From Acidobacteriota bacterium (GTDB lineage Bacteria > Acidobacteriota > Blastocatellia > Pyrinomonadales > Pyrinomonadaceae): DNA of 64,000 nt. A program made the position numbers and the translations under genes. Where the stretch lies: assembly GCA_016715115.1 (NCBI GenBank), contig JADKBM010000004.1, forward strand, positions 620,001 to 684,000, written 5' to 3'. How positions within the stretch are numbered: position 1 is the stretch's first letter; every line of letters begins with the position of its first letter. Shown here one piece after another: positions 1 to 9,008 of the stretch. The notes under the pieces were generated by a model, which saw only the letters and a list, made by a program, of their open reading frames with translations, was not told the DNA's origin and made no database searches.

Positions 1-1233
1 CCGGAACCCGCGGCTGTGCGAGAGAAGCCAGAGACTCCCGTCCGGATTCTGACTGATACTGTTTATTCCACGCAGATCCTCGCCGTTCGGGCCCTTGACG
101 CTCGCGATCCGGTCGCCCTCGAACCGGGCAAGTCCTCCTTCGGTTCCGATCCAGATCGCACCTGATGAGTCGGCGAATACGGCGGAAACCATTTCGTCCG
201 GCAACCCCTCGGCCTTTGTCATAACCTCGATCTGGGGTCGTCGAAGCAATACGAGTCCGCCGCCATTGGTGCCAAGCCAAACGTCGCCGGACTCGCCTGT
301 AAACAACGCTTGGATCTCGTCGTCGATAAGTCCGGATTTGGTGGATACGGCTTGGAAACTGTTCCATATGTATCGGTAGAGTCCACCGCCGGCGGTACCG
401 ACAAAGATCGCACCGTCCGGATCGGAGGCGATCGACAAAACCTCCTCCGAGCCGAAGCCGTCGGCGTCATCAAAGATGCGGATAGTTCCGTCCACCTTGA
501 TCTGGCGAAGTCCGCTTGCGCCTCCGAACCAAATTCTCCCGGCTCGATCGACGAAGATCGCTTCAATCTGGTCGTCCGCAGCGAGAACCGTGAGTTTTCC
601 GTCGTCGAATTTCACCAACCCGCGATTGGTGCCGATCAGGATCTTCCCGGAACCGTCCTCGCCAATCGCGTTGACAAAATTGTCGGGAAGTCCGTCGGCG
701 GTTGTGAGCGGAACGAAACGGTTGTTTGAAAAACGGTTCAAGCCTCCGCCGTCGGTGCCGATCCAAATTTCTCCCCGCGAATCTTCAAAAATGCACTTGA
801 TATGCGAATCCGACAATCCGTCGTTGGTTGAATAATTCCTGAAAACACCGTCGCGAAAGGTTGTCAGGCCGCCGCCATGAGTTCCGATCCAAAGCGTTCC
901 GTCACGCGAGACATGCAACGCTTGAACATTGTTGCTTTTGATTTCAGTTGTGTTTCCGGTGTCGAAAGCCGTGAACCGAACGCCGTCGAAACGCGCGACG
1001 CCTTCGGCGATCGCAAGCCAAAGATATCCGTCAGGTGTCTGGACGATCGCGCTGATACCGTTCTGCGGAAGCCCATGCTGATCCTGCCAAACAAATTGTC
1101 GGTAGCGGTCGAAAATCGTCTCATGCCCGATGATCTGAGCATTGGCCTGCGCGGAAACGGCGAGGCCCAGCGCGATCGCGGCAAGCGCAATTCGGCAACG
1201 GCGGACAATTATCGATTCTGAAACTTTCGGCAT
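1..1233 (-). CDS. Two-component regulator propeller protein, N-terminal part (runs off the left edge)
   Basis: The first 411 codons of a secreted or membrane sensor are present. Residues ~9-34 form a signal peptide (RRCRIALAAIALGLAVSAQA). About nine repeats of the two-component-regulator propeller type follow, each with a G-x-(I/L)-W-(I/L)-G-T-x-G-G core (GTLWIGTHGG, GEIWIGTDGG, GAIWIGTEGG). In the known family this periplasmic sensing propeller is followed by a Y_Y_Y domain, a transmembrane helix and a histidine kinase, GGDEF or LuxR-type output. None of that is visible because the gene leaves the window, so the output is unknown. The frame is open from the ATG at 1233 to base 1 with no stop. 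No strong ribosome binding site precedes the ATG. Confidence 0.85.
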   Translation of the reverse strand, partial: MPKVSESIIVRRCRIALAAIALGLAVSAQANAQIIGHETIFDRYRQFVWQDQHGLPQNGISAIVQTPDGYLWLAIAEGVARFDGVRFTAFDTGNTTEIKSNNVQALHVSRDGTLWIGTHGGGLTTFRDGVFRNYSTNDGLSDSHIKCIFEDSRGEIWIGTDGGGLNRFSNNRFVPLTTADGLPDNFVNAIGEDGSGKILIGTNRGLVKFDDGKLTVLAADDQIEAIFVDRAGRIWFGGASGLRQIKVDGTIRIFDDADGFGSEEVLSIASDPDGAIFVGTAGGGLYRYIWNSFQAVSTKSGLIDDEIQALFTGESGDVWLGTNGGGLVLLRRPQIEVMTKAEGLPDEMVSAVFADSSGAIWIGTEGGLARFEGDRIASVKGPNGEDLRGINSISQNPDGSLWLLSHSRGFR

Positions 1234-1581
1234 TGATTCTGGCGGATTTGGAGATTTAACCACAAGACGGGATTGGCATCAAGCGGTATCAATGAGTCGG
1301 AATTTCGGACCCGGAATCAATCCCGTCCTAAACGCTTTTGATTCAAGAACGGTGCCGATGTCGCTGTTCATACGAAGGCGAAATAATCAAAAGCAACACA
1401 GAACAGATGAACTGCTCGCAGATTCCGCGGGCCTCGAAACGGGTCTTATGAAACCAGGTATGCAATAGAAAACCCGAACCGGACGCAGTGTCAATAGAAC
1501 ACATTTCGGCAGACGTGCCGGAAATGAAAGCGTCAATTTGGGATTCGTCCTGAGACAATGTCGCGGAGATCAAAACATCCG
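1234..1581. other. Intergenic stretch with a doubtful 80-aa ORF
   Basis: This gap lies between two minus-strand genes. An 80-codon minus-strand ORF (1343-1585) starts at an ATG overlapping the stop of the radical SAM gene in an ATGA arrangement, which is typical of translational coupling. Its composition is not convincingly protein-like, it has no recognisable domain, and most of it is low in codon bias. I treat it as unsupported. Nothing else is visible here. Confidence 0.3.
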
Positions 1582-3342
1582 TCATGCAGCTTCTTTGCTT
1601 CTCGCTTTTTCGTTCCTGTTAACCTTTTCGACGAACTTGTGCGCCGCAGCGGATTGAAAAAGCTCGAGCGTTTCGGTTTCATTGTCGGTCACGGGCTCAA
1701 GCGCGGTATCCATATATTCGAACCGCGCCGGATCTTTGCGGACCTTGCGATAGATCAAACGAAACCGCGAATAGAGCGCGATCCACCTCAGCTGTTTTGT
1801 TAGAGTTTCGAAAAAGGTCCGCGGATAAAAGACCAGCGGGTTTTCCAAAGCCATCCCCGAGCGACGCGTTTTGCGATGTTTGCGGCGCAGAAACCCGCCT
1901 TCGAGCGGATGAATGCGCTCGATGTCGATGCACCCTGTAAACCAGGTGATGAAGAACATCGTCTTTCCCGGACTCGTGCCGGTCGCGATCGCGCGGCGCA
2001 GAACGGTCTCGATGTGCTCGTCGGTGTAATACGTTTTCCAGGCCTTGCGGTAAGCCGCTTCCCATTCCGCCTTCGACATCCGCGGATGTCCGGTGACCGC
2101 GTGGTTCAGATCGTACTTATTGAGATCTTCGTCCATCGCGATGCCCAATTCGAAAAGCCTTTTGTGATCGGCGGATCCCGGAAGCGGCGTGAGATAAAAG
2201 AACTCGAGCAGATCGACAGGAAGTTCCTTTTTGATGATCTCGATGTCGCGCAGAACCGACTCTTCGGTATCATCGGGGAAGCCGAGAATATAACCGCAAT
2301 AAGTAACGATTCCGACCTTTTTCCAGGCGAGCAGCATCGCCCGGTAGTCGGTGATCTTGTTCTGGCGTTTGCTGGCGCCCATCAGGCTGTCAGGGTTGAT
2401 GTTCTCGAGCCCGATGAAAACGCGCTTGACGCCCGCGCGCTTGCACTTTTCAATGAAATTCGGCAGTTTGTGACAAAGCGTGTCGACCTGGATGATGAAG
2501 CTGATGTTCAGTTTTTCGACTTCTCGCAGTTGAATCAGACGGTCGAGAATGATCTCCCAGTCCTTGTTCCGAGCGAAATTGTCGTCGGTGATAAAAAACG
2601 AATGCAGTCCCTGCGCGACGTTTGCGCGGACGATGCGTTCGATGTCTTCCGGCGAACGGCGGCGGGATTTTCGGCCCTGGACATTGATGATCGTGCAAAA
2701 CGAGCAAGTGAACGGGCAACCGCGTCCGGCATCGAAACTTGTCGTCGCGCCGGCGGTCAAATGGACGCGTTCAGCCGGAAGCAAAGGCGTCGCGACGTTC
2801 TCGATGTTCGGAAGATCGTCCATAAAGTTGTAGATCTCCGAAAGTTTTCCCTCGGCGGCGTCCTTGAGAACCTGTCCGAGGCGGCCTTCCGCCTCGCCCG
2901 CGAAAACGGAAACGCCGATGTCGAGCGCCTTTTGAACATATGGGTCACGCGTCGGAAGCATCGCCATCGTTCCCGAGACGTGAAATCCGCCGATGGCGGT
3001 TTTTATGTTTCTTTCGCGAAGCGGACGCGCGATGTCGATGGCGCGGGGAAACTGGTTCGACTGTACGCCGACGAGCATTACCATTCCGTCGTCCGCGCGT
3101 TCGATCAATGACGCGATCTTTCTGTCATCGATATGGGTGTTGGTTTCGTCGAAGGCGTGAATCTCGAATTCAACATCATCTCCTAAGATCTTCTGATCGC
3201 GGCATTCGAGCGCGAGTCCGTACAGGCACGCCAGCGAGTTCGCGGGAATCGCCGACCGATACCATTGGATAACGTATCCGTCCTCGTCGTAATGCGACGG
3301 CTTGATCAAGACCAGCGTGAATTTTCGGCGAGTTTTCGACAT
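1582..3342 (-). CDS. B12-binding domain radical SAM protein
   Basis: A 586-aa cytoplasmic iron-sulfur enzyme. The first ~190 residues look like the cobalamin-binding-type Rossmann domain common in this family (VGVQSNQFPRAIDIARPL, TAIGGFHVSG), although the usual DxHxxG histidine motif is not evident. The radical SAM core follows with the CX3CX2C cluster motif CPFTCSFC (Cys209, 213, 216) and a typical FFITDDNF strand and IGLENINPDSL segment. The last ~150 residues match the long C-terminal extensions seen in hopanoid- or lipid-type B12 radical SAM methyltransferases. The substrate cannot be told from sequence. The gene stands alone, with a class I methyltransferase diverging from it on the other strand. 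Confidence 0.85.
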   Translation of the reverse strand: MSKTRRKFTLVLIKPSHYDEDGYVIQWYRSAIPANSLACLYGLALECRDQKILGDDVEFEIHAFDETNTHIDDRKIASLIERADDGMVMLVGVQSNQFPRAIDIARPLRERNIKTAIGGFHVSGTMAMLPTRDPYVQKALDIGVSVFAGEAEGRLGQVLKDAAEGKLSEIYNFMDDLPNIENVATPLLPAERVHLTAGATTSFDAGRGCPFTCSFCTIINVQGRKSRRRSPEDIERIVRANVAQGLHSFFITDDNFARNKDWEIILDRLIQLREVEKLNISFIIQVDTLCHKLPNFIEKCKRAGVKRVFIGLENINPDSLMGASKRQNKITDYRAMLLAWKKVGIVTYCGYILGFPDDTEESVLRDIEIIKKELPVDLLEFFYLTPLPGSADHKRLFELGIAMDEDLNKYDLNHAVTGHPRMSKAEWEAAYRKAWKTYYTDEHIETVLRRAIATGTSPGKTMFFITWFTGCIDIERIHPLEGGFLRRKHRKTRRSGMALENPLVFYPRTFFETLTKQLRWIALYSRFRLIYRKVRKDPARFEYMDTALEPVTDNETETLELFQSAAAHKFVEKVNRNEKARSKEAA

Positions 3343-3462
3343 CGTGCAGTTTGGCTATGATTCTATATCGCTCACGACATCGTGTCTATGAGAACTGCTC
3401 CGCGAATTCGAATTGCATTTCGATTCGTATGCGCCGGCGAATCACGCTAAGATTCAGTTTCA

Positions 3463-4179
3463 ATGTTCAAAACGCGAAGCTTGAAACTCGAACGCATTGA
3501 CACCGGCGACTACACGCCGGCCGAATATGATCGTTTTCTCGAGGAAATTGGGCTCGTGAACCGATTCGCCGGCGATACCCGTGCGCTTCGACGAACGTTG
3601 TTGAGGGAAATCAAGCGTTTGAGACTGGATGAGTTCAGTATCCTCGATGTCGGCGCCGGATCGGGCGAACTGTTGCGAACGATCGCGAATTTCGCCAACG
3701 ATTCGGGGCGAACCGCGAGGCTGACCGGGCTCGAACTTAACGCGCGGTCGGCGCGGTCGATCGCGGAAGAATCAGCGGATTTCGGGGAAATCTCGGCGGT
3801 TCGGGCCGATGCTTTTTCGCTGCCGTTCGCGGATGATTCGTTCGATTACGCGATCTCGTCGCTATTCACACATCATCTGACGAATCCGGCGATCATCTCG
3901 GTTATCAGGGAAATGTCGCGCGTCGCGCGTCGCGGCGTGTTCATCATCGATCTGCACCGCCATCCGCTGGCGTTCGCCGCCTACAAGGTTTTCTGCGCTG
4001 CGTTCCGTATCAGCCGGCTCGTTCGCGAGGACGGGGCGCTTTCGATCCTGCGGAGTTTCAAACCAGCGGAATTGACCGATCTGGCAGAACTCGCCGGTGT
4101 CGGCGAGTTTCAAGTGATCCGTTCAATGCCGTTTCGATTGGTGCTGCACCTGAATCTTCGTGCGCAAAGGCAGGCCTGA
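3463..4179 (+). CDS. Class I SAM-dependent methyltransferase
   Basis: A 238-aa soluble protein. Motif I is ILDVGAGSGELL at residues ~60-71, followed by an acidic strand end (LTGLELNARS), the motif II/post-I segment VRADAFSLPFADDSFDYAISSLFTHHL and a motif III region FIIDLHRHPLAFAAY. This is the layout of UbiE/Methyltransf_11-type enzymes, in particular the methyltransferases found beside type III polyketide synthases. No polyketide synthase is present here. Its substrate is therefore open; a small molecule or lipid is more likely than a macromolecule. The gene is divergent from the radical SAM gene (120 bp apart), so the two may share a promoter region, and it converges with the next gene. Confidence 0.8.
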   Translation: MFKTRSLKLERIDTGDYTPAEYDRFLEEIGLVNRFAGDTRALRRTLLREIKRLRLDEFSILDVGAGSGELLRTIANFANDSGRTARLTGLELNARSARSIAEESADFGEISAVRADAFSLPFADDSFDYAISSLFTHHLTNPAIISVIREMSRVARRGVFIIDLHRHPLAFAAYKVFCAAFRISRLVREDGALSILRSFKPAELTDLAELAGVGEFQVIRSMPFRLVLHLNLRAQRQA

Positions 4180-4235
4180 AAATAAGACCGTTCGTGTTTT
4201 TTTGTTTGGCGGGCAAACCTCTCTCAATGCGGAAT

Positions 4236-5786
4236 TCAGGCGTTTTGCTTGTCTTCGTCGATCTTCGCGAGATGTGCCGAGACGGAAGCCGCGGCGAGCC
4301 GGAAAAGAGCCGGATCGATCTCGGGATAAATAATCTTTGCAATGTCTTCGGCGGACTCGGCTCCGTTTCCGAGAGCGTTTAGTATTTGCTTCTCACGATG
4401 AGCGCGGTGTGAAATGTACTGATCGATCTTGCCTTTGGCGTCAAAAATGGCCGCGCCGTGCGATCCGGCGAGAAAGCGCAATCCGGGAAGTTCGCGCATT
4501 CGCCGAAGCGACCTCAGATAGTCGTTCATATGTCCTTCGGGCGGAGCGATGACGACCGTTCCGGTGCCGACGACATTGTCGCTCGAAAGCAGAAATCGCA
4601 TTTCGCGATCGTAGAAGGCGAGATGCCCGCGCGCGTGACCGGGCGTGTGGAGGATTTCGAGTTTGAATGAAACCCCGTTCGCATCGACTAGTTCGACCGC
4701 CTCGCCGTCTTGAAGGGATTGCTGAAACTCGACCTTGCCTTTTAGACTCTCGATCGTCAATGCTTGTCCGGCGATCGGAACTCTCATTCCGAACTTCGTT
4801 GCAAGATGCTTCTGCAACGCCATTTCGCCGCCGAAGTGATCGTTGTGGAGGTGCGAGACGATGATCGACCGGCAGATGCAGCCCGATTCGATGTACTTCC
4901 CGATCAGTTCGAGCAGTTTCGACTGTTCTTCTTCGTACGGCGAAGCCGCGTCGATGACGACGAACTCGCGTTTTCCGACAACGAAGCAATTCGTATGCGT
5001 CGCCGGCGGCAGGGTTTTCGTTCGCAAAGGGATGCAGACGAGCCGGGGATTCAATTCGATGAACTCGATGTTCCCGCCGCAGGCGCTGGATTTTTCAAGG
5101 AGTTCTTCGCCGCGGATACGCAAAGTCGTGGAGAATCTTGGATTGCCGTCTTCGATGCGATCCTCCGAATCTTGCTTTTCGCTTTGCGTTTCTCCATTCC
5201 CAGCGAGTGCCTTGAGTGAGATGAGAACCGGCGGCGAGATCAGAACTTCCGACCGTTCCCATTGTTTCAGCGCCGCGACTGCCGCAATGAATTCGATGTT
5301 TTCGAGTTCGCTGATCGCCGCATACGGAGTCTGTTTCGGCGGACATTGCGCGATAAAGAATCGCGTCTTGAATCGAACCGGCGAAAATTGCGGCGTCGTC
5401 CAGAATCCCGTGTAGATAAAATCGGCGGCATCGATCCACAGGCCCCAGTCCGCGAGGATCTCGCCGAACTTGCTTCGCCCCGAAATGAGATCGTCGTGGA
5501 GCGAAAAACGCTGCCCCTTGGTCAGCTTTTCTCCGCCGCGGACGAGCAACACGCCGACCTCCTCAAACACCTCGCGCACCGCGCAGGCGAGCATCGCGGA
5601 CATTTCCGCGTCGTCGCAGTTCTCGACGTTGATTGCCCGGTCTTCGGGATCGGTCTTGCCGCCCGGAAAGGCGTGAAAACCGCCGAGGAACTTAAGATTC
5701 GGATTGCGCCGCGCCCAGAGCACCTGGTCGCCGCGAACCAAAATCACCGCAGCCGCGTCTTTTGGAGTTACAGGTTGAAATTCCAC
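4236..5786 (-). CDS. NUDIX hydrolase fused to an MBL-fold (LACTB2-like) hydrolase
   Basis: A 516-aa two-enzyme fusion. Residues ~10-190 carry a NUDIX domain with a spread-out Nudix box: GGK at 42-44, then REVFEEVGVLL at 71-81, which matches the REUXEEXGU core with an enlarged insert between, as in NUDT19-like proteins. Residues ~240-440 form a metallo-beta-lactamase domain with HLHNDH (His312, His314, Asp316, His317), the TPGHARGHLAF segment and a SSDNVVGTG strand. The last ~75 residues resemble the winged-helix tail of LACTB2-type nucleases and hydrolases. A role in cleaning up activated nucleotides or thioesters (NUDIX) plus hydrolysis by the MBL half is an inference. The gene is 200 bp from the next minus-strand unit. 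Confidence 0.85.
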   Translation of the reverse strand: MEFQPVTPKDAAAVILVRGDQVLWARRNPNLKFLGGFHAFPGGKTDPEDRAINVENCDDAEMSAMLACAVREVFEEVGVLLVRGGEKLTKGQRFSLHDDLISGRSKFGEILADWGLWIDAADFIYTGFWTTPQFSPVRFKTRFFIAQCPPKQTPYAAISELENIEFIAAVAALKQWERSEVLISPPVLISLKALAGNGETQSEKQDSEDRIEDGNPRFSTTLRIRGEELLEKSSACGGNIEFIELNPRLVCIPLRTKTLPPATHTNCFVVGKREFVVIDAASPYEEEQSKLLELIGKYIESGCICRSIIVSHLHNDHFGGEMALQKHLATKFGMRVPIAGQALTIESLKGKVEFQQSLQDGEAVELVDANGVSFKLEILHTPGHARGHLAFYDREMRFLLSSDNVVGTGTVVIAPPEGHMNDYLRSLRRMRELPGLRFLAGSHGAAIFDAKGKIDQYISHRAHREKQILNALGNGAESAEDIAKIIYPEIDPALFRLAAASVSAHLAKIDEDKQNA

Positions 5787-5989
5787 AAATTCAGATTAGT
5801 AGGAAGGCGTGTAACAATCAAAATGAGTTTCGGATTTGATTCGCGATTGCGGCGGCGGGCGCTCTTTCACGAAGGATAAATTGAGAATCGGAAAGCGAAT
5901 CGCTTCCCGATTCCATCAAACAGCCATTTTTCGCGTTTTTGGCGTGTTTTCGGGGGAAAGAGAATCTCCGGCTCACAATCTCGACCGGT

Positions 5990-7537
5990 TCACTCAAACA
6001 TTCCGAGCTTTGCCAGTTGGAAGAGGCTCTCGTCGATCCATTCCGGAAGATTCTTCAACAGCTCGGCCTTGTCTTCGAGATCGTCCGACGCTTCGACGAA
6101 CGCTCTGAGATCCGTCTTGAGTTCCGCTTTTGAACGTTTGCCGTCGAGTAATTCAAGGAGCCGGCGCGAAACCGCGTCTTCGACCTTGACGTCCAGGTTG
6201 AGCATCGTGAGGACGTTGTTGGCTTGCGGCAGCTGCCAGCGCGCGAGCGAGTTCGTGACCGGACGGTCGGGCACTTCCTGCGACGCGGCCGGTTGAAAAA
6301 GGTGAAGTTCGATCAGCGCGGTGCTCTGGCAAAGCTGCATAAAGATCGACTCCGCGATCGCGAACTGTTCATCCCAATCGTCTGCCGCGAAGCCCCGCCT
6401 GACGATCTCGTCGCGCGCACATTCCAATAGTTCCGTGAAATCGATCGCGCGTCCCCAGATCCGGCCGAGTTCGACCAAGGCCCCCTTCGTCAACGGGTGA
6501 TCGATCTCGATTCCGAGGCCCTTTGAGCCGACGAACTTCTCGATTTTCGCCGACGCGAGTTCCGGGTTCGGAGAGGCCGCACGGATTGACGAGGCCACCT
6601 TGAATTCGCGAATTCTAGAAGGTTGCGGATCGCGTTCGAGTTTGATCCCGGCCCGGCAAAAAAGCGTCTGGCGGAAAATTCGGCCGCGGAAGAAATCCAG
6701 ATACTGCTCCCGTTCGATCGGGTCGTCGATCGATTCGACGAATCCGCGCGCGTCAGGCGGCAGGCTGCCGGTTCCCATCGCGTGAAGTTCGGCCTCGGCG
6801 AGATATTGAAGGTCGTGCTTTTGCAACATTTCCGCGAACTCGTGAAAGTAATAGGCGCGATTCAGGTCGGAAAGATCGTCGTGAAAAATGTCGGCTGCAT
6901 CGTGTTCGAAATGGCGTTTTAGCTCGCTGCTGAGAATCGGACGATAGATGTCGCGGTCGGTCGTGTTCTCGCTCAAAAAAGACAGGAACGAGATCGCCTT
7001 GCCGACCTTCTCGAGCGGCTCGGCGATCTTTCGGGTATGGAACCGAAGCATCTCCTGAACCATTTGCCGGTAATGCGCGCCGGGAAGAGCGTTGTAGCTG
7101 ATATATCCGACGCCGTTTTCAGCGAGCATTTCCCGGCAAACCTCAAGAACCCGGTCGCGGACGAACTCGGGCACCCACGAAAAAAGGCCGTGCGCAATGA
7201 TGTAATCGAATCTCCCGAACTCCCCGACGGTCATTTCCGCAACATCCATTTGGCGGAAATCCGTGTTCGCGAGTCCGAGTTCGGCCGCGCCGCGGTTCGC
7301 GTCGTCGATGTGATTCTGCGCGAGATCGACGCCAACAAACTTCGCGTCCGGCAAGTGAAAGGCGTGTGAGATCAGATTGCTGCCGTTGCCGCAGCCGAGC
7401 TCCAGGACGCGGCAAGTCTCGACCGCCGGCGCGCTGACTCCAAAGAATGCGGCGTGCGCGGCCAGGCGATCGGGATGCATCTGCAAGAAGAACTTGCTCG
7501 GATATGGCATTACATCGTACGAAAATATTTCTTTCAT
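5990..7537 (-). CDS. Methyltransferase with C-terminal methyltransferase regulatory domain
   Basis: A 515-aa protein. The N-terminal ~200 residues are a class I SAM methyltransferase (motif I VLELGCGNGSNL; post-I VGVDLAQNHID; YIIAHGLFSWVP). The middle ~90 residues match the methyltransferase regulatory domain of PF10119-type proteins, and the C-terminal ~200 residues look like the PKMT C-terminal winged-helix region that follows it in homologues. Related proteins include lysine methyltransferases acting on outer-membrane proteins (rickettsial PKMT), so a protein substrate is plausible but not shown. It sits 6 bp downstream of the CehA-like gene and is the last gene of a run that also holds S-adenosylhomocysteine hydrolase, which would remove its by-product. 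Confidence 0.85.
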   Translation of the reverse strand: MKEIFSYDVMPYPSKFFLQMHPDRLAAHAAFFGVSAPAVETCRVLELGCGNGSNLISHAFHLPDAKFVGVDLAQNHIDDANRGAAELGLANTDFRQMDVAEMTVGEFGRFDYIIAHGLFSWVPEFVRDRVLEVCREMLAENGVGYISYNALPGAHYRQMVQEMLRFHTRKIAEPLEKVGKAISFLSFLSENTTDRDIYRPILSSELKRHFEHDAADIFHDDLSDLNRAYYFHEFAEMLQKHDLQYLAEAELHAMGTGSLPPDARGFVESIDDPIEREQYLDFFRGRIFRQTLFCRAGIKLERDPQPSRIREFKVASSIRAASPNPELASAKIEKFVGSKGLGIEIDHPLTKGALVELGRIWGRAIDFTELLECARDEIVRRGFAADDWDEQFAIAESIFMQLCQSTALIELHLFQPAASQEVPDRPVTNSLARWQLPQANNVLTMLNLDVKVEDAVSRRLLELLDGKRSKAELKTDLRAFVEASDDLEDKAELLKNLPEWIDESLFQLAKLGMFE

Positions 7538-7543
7538 AGGTCC

Positions 7544-8998
7544 TCAACGAAAGTAGATCGGATTTGTCATAGCCAACATTTTGCCGTCGCGCGCCCGTAT
7601 TTCAAGTCGCGCGTATGTCGCCATTTCCGGTTTGAATTCAAATGAGAGCTTCTGCCGTTCGCTGACGGATTGGTCACGGATGACTATTCCGCCTGAAACA
7701 ACCAACGCGCGTGCGTCGGCCGGAAATCCGTCGATCTCGATCTCGATCTCGGTTCGCTCCACCGGCGCAGTTTCGCCGACCGAACGGTCGCCGGCCGTGA
7801 ACATTATCCTGTGCCTCGGGTTTTCGGCGATAAAAACGCGGCCCGAACGGATCGCTTCGAAGATCGCCGCCTGTGTGAGCTTTCGCGCGGCGACAAAAAT
7901 CGACGGATCGCCGAGACGGAGATTAGTCGGATACGGACTAGCCTCGTACGGCGGTTGATGCGAATCGCTCGATCCGACCGCGGTGATCATTCGTCCGTTC
8001 TGCAGCAAGGAATCCCAGATCTTCAGCGCGGCCTCATCGTCCGCATCCCACGTCGCGTTCCAGATCTCGACCGAATCGAGCGTCTCCCAATCCTTGTCGT
8101 ACGTCCAACTGCATCCGCCGCATACCATCGTCGGATGGTTGACGGAGGCGAGCCCGCCGAATCTGCGCGTTTCATTGAGGATCGAAAAGCCGCTTGCGGG
8201 CATCCCCGGAATGAGTCTGAAGTCGACCCACCGGCCCGAAGGCAGTCCCCAAACGTTGATATGTCCGCCGTACGTTGTGACTTCCTCCCCGCGGATGATG
8301 AGCAATTCGGGAAAATCATCGCGCAGGGCGTCGATCTCCGCGTGGTGCGAAAACGTGTTGTGTTCGGTCAGTGCGACGAAATCGAGTCCATTCGCGCGCG
8401 CCGACCCGAGCGCACCTTTGACGCTCCAACTACCGTCTCCGTGAAACGTATGCGCGTGCAGGTCGCCGCGAAACCAGGTGTTCCCGTTTTCTCGGGTCAG
8501 CGGAAAGATCGGCCGATTGCCGTCTTCGGTGAATGTCTTCGAACGCTCGAACTCCAGGCGTCGTTTGGATTCACGATCGATCGAGTTGAAGACAATTCCG
8601 ATCTTCAACTCGACGCCCTCGGGCGCAACGCGGGCCCGACCGACGACCAGACGCCATTTTCCGGCGCGGATCGGACCCGCCTGATATCCGTTCGAGGCTT
8701 CGTCAAGCGCGAGGAAGAATCGGTCACGAATCGCACCGCTCCAACCGCGAAAGCCGCGTTTGTCCGAGTTTGATCCCGAAAACCGTTGATCGAACAGACC
8801 AAAATCGAGGCGATTCAGCGATTTGTCGTAGCTCACCGAAACCGAGATCGATCTTGTTCTCGCGGGCACATCGAACGGCACGTAAACGTAAGGATTCTCG
8901 TCCGCTTTCGTCGGCACGACCCGAATCGACAGGTTCGTCTGCGCCGCCGCAGAAAGCGTCGAGAGCACGAACAGGGCGAACAATATTTTGAATCTCAT
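7544..8998 (-). CDS. CehA/McbA-type PHP-family metallohydrolase, secreted
   Basis: 484 aa using the ATG at 8998. This start gives a clean signal peptide (MRFKILFALFVLSTLSAAAQ) and lies 10 bp after the stop of the upstream gene; the frame stays open further upstream but that would overlap the neighbour. After a ~180-residue beta-sandwich region comes the PHP domain: DLHAHTFHGDGS supplies the first metal histidines, LTEHNTFSHHAEI the next, and NHPTMVCG and SSDSHQP the remaining ligands. CehA/McbA relatives hydrolyse carbaryl-type esters or phosphoesters; the physiological substrate is unknown. An Ig-like tail follows the catalytic part. Confidence 0.85.
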   Translation of the reverse strand: MRFKILFALFVLSTLSAAAQTNLSIRVVPTKADENPYVYVPFDVPARTRSISVSVSYDKSLNRLDFGLFDQRFSGSNSDKRGFRGWSGAIRDRFFLALDEASNGYQAGPIRAGKWRLVVGRARVAPEGVELKIGIVFNSIDRESKRRLEFERSKTFTEDGNRPIFPLTRENGNTWFRGDLHAHTFHGDGSWSVKGALGSARANGLDFVALTEHNTFSHHAEIDALRDDFPELLIIRGEEVTTYGGHINVWGLPSGRWVDFRLIPGMPASGFSILNETRRFGGLASVNHPTMVCGGCSWTYDKDWETLDSVEIWNATWDADDEAALKIWDSLLQNGRMITAVGSSDSHQPPYEASPYPTNLRLGDPSIFVAARKLTQAAIFEAIRSGRVFIAENPRHRIMFTAGDRSVGETAPVERTEIEIEIDGFPADARALVVSGGIVIRDQSVSERQKLSFEFKPEMATYARLEIRARDGKMLAMTNPIYFR

Positions 8999-9008
8999 AA
9001 CGTTTAAG

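Noticed and set aside
1343..1585. 80-aa ORF overlapping the radical SAM stop by ATGA
   Set aside because: The overlap is attractive but the protein has no coding character or domain; left as doubtful.
1876..3111. 411-aa plus-strand ORF opposite the radical SAM gene
   Set aside because: Antisense shadow of a clear enzyme in high-GC DNA with no domain of its own.
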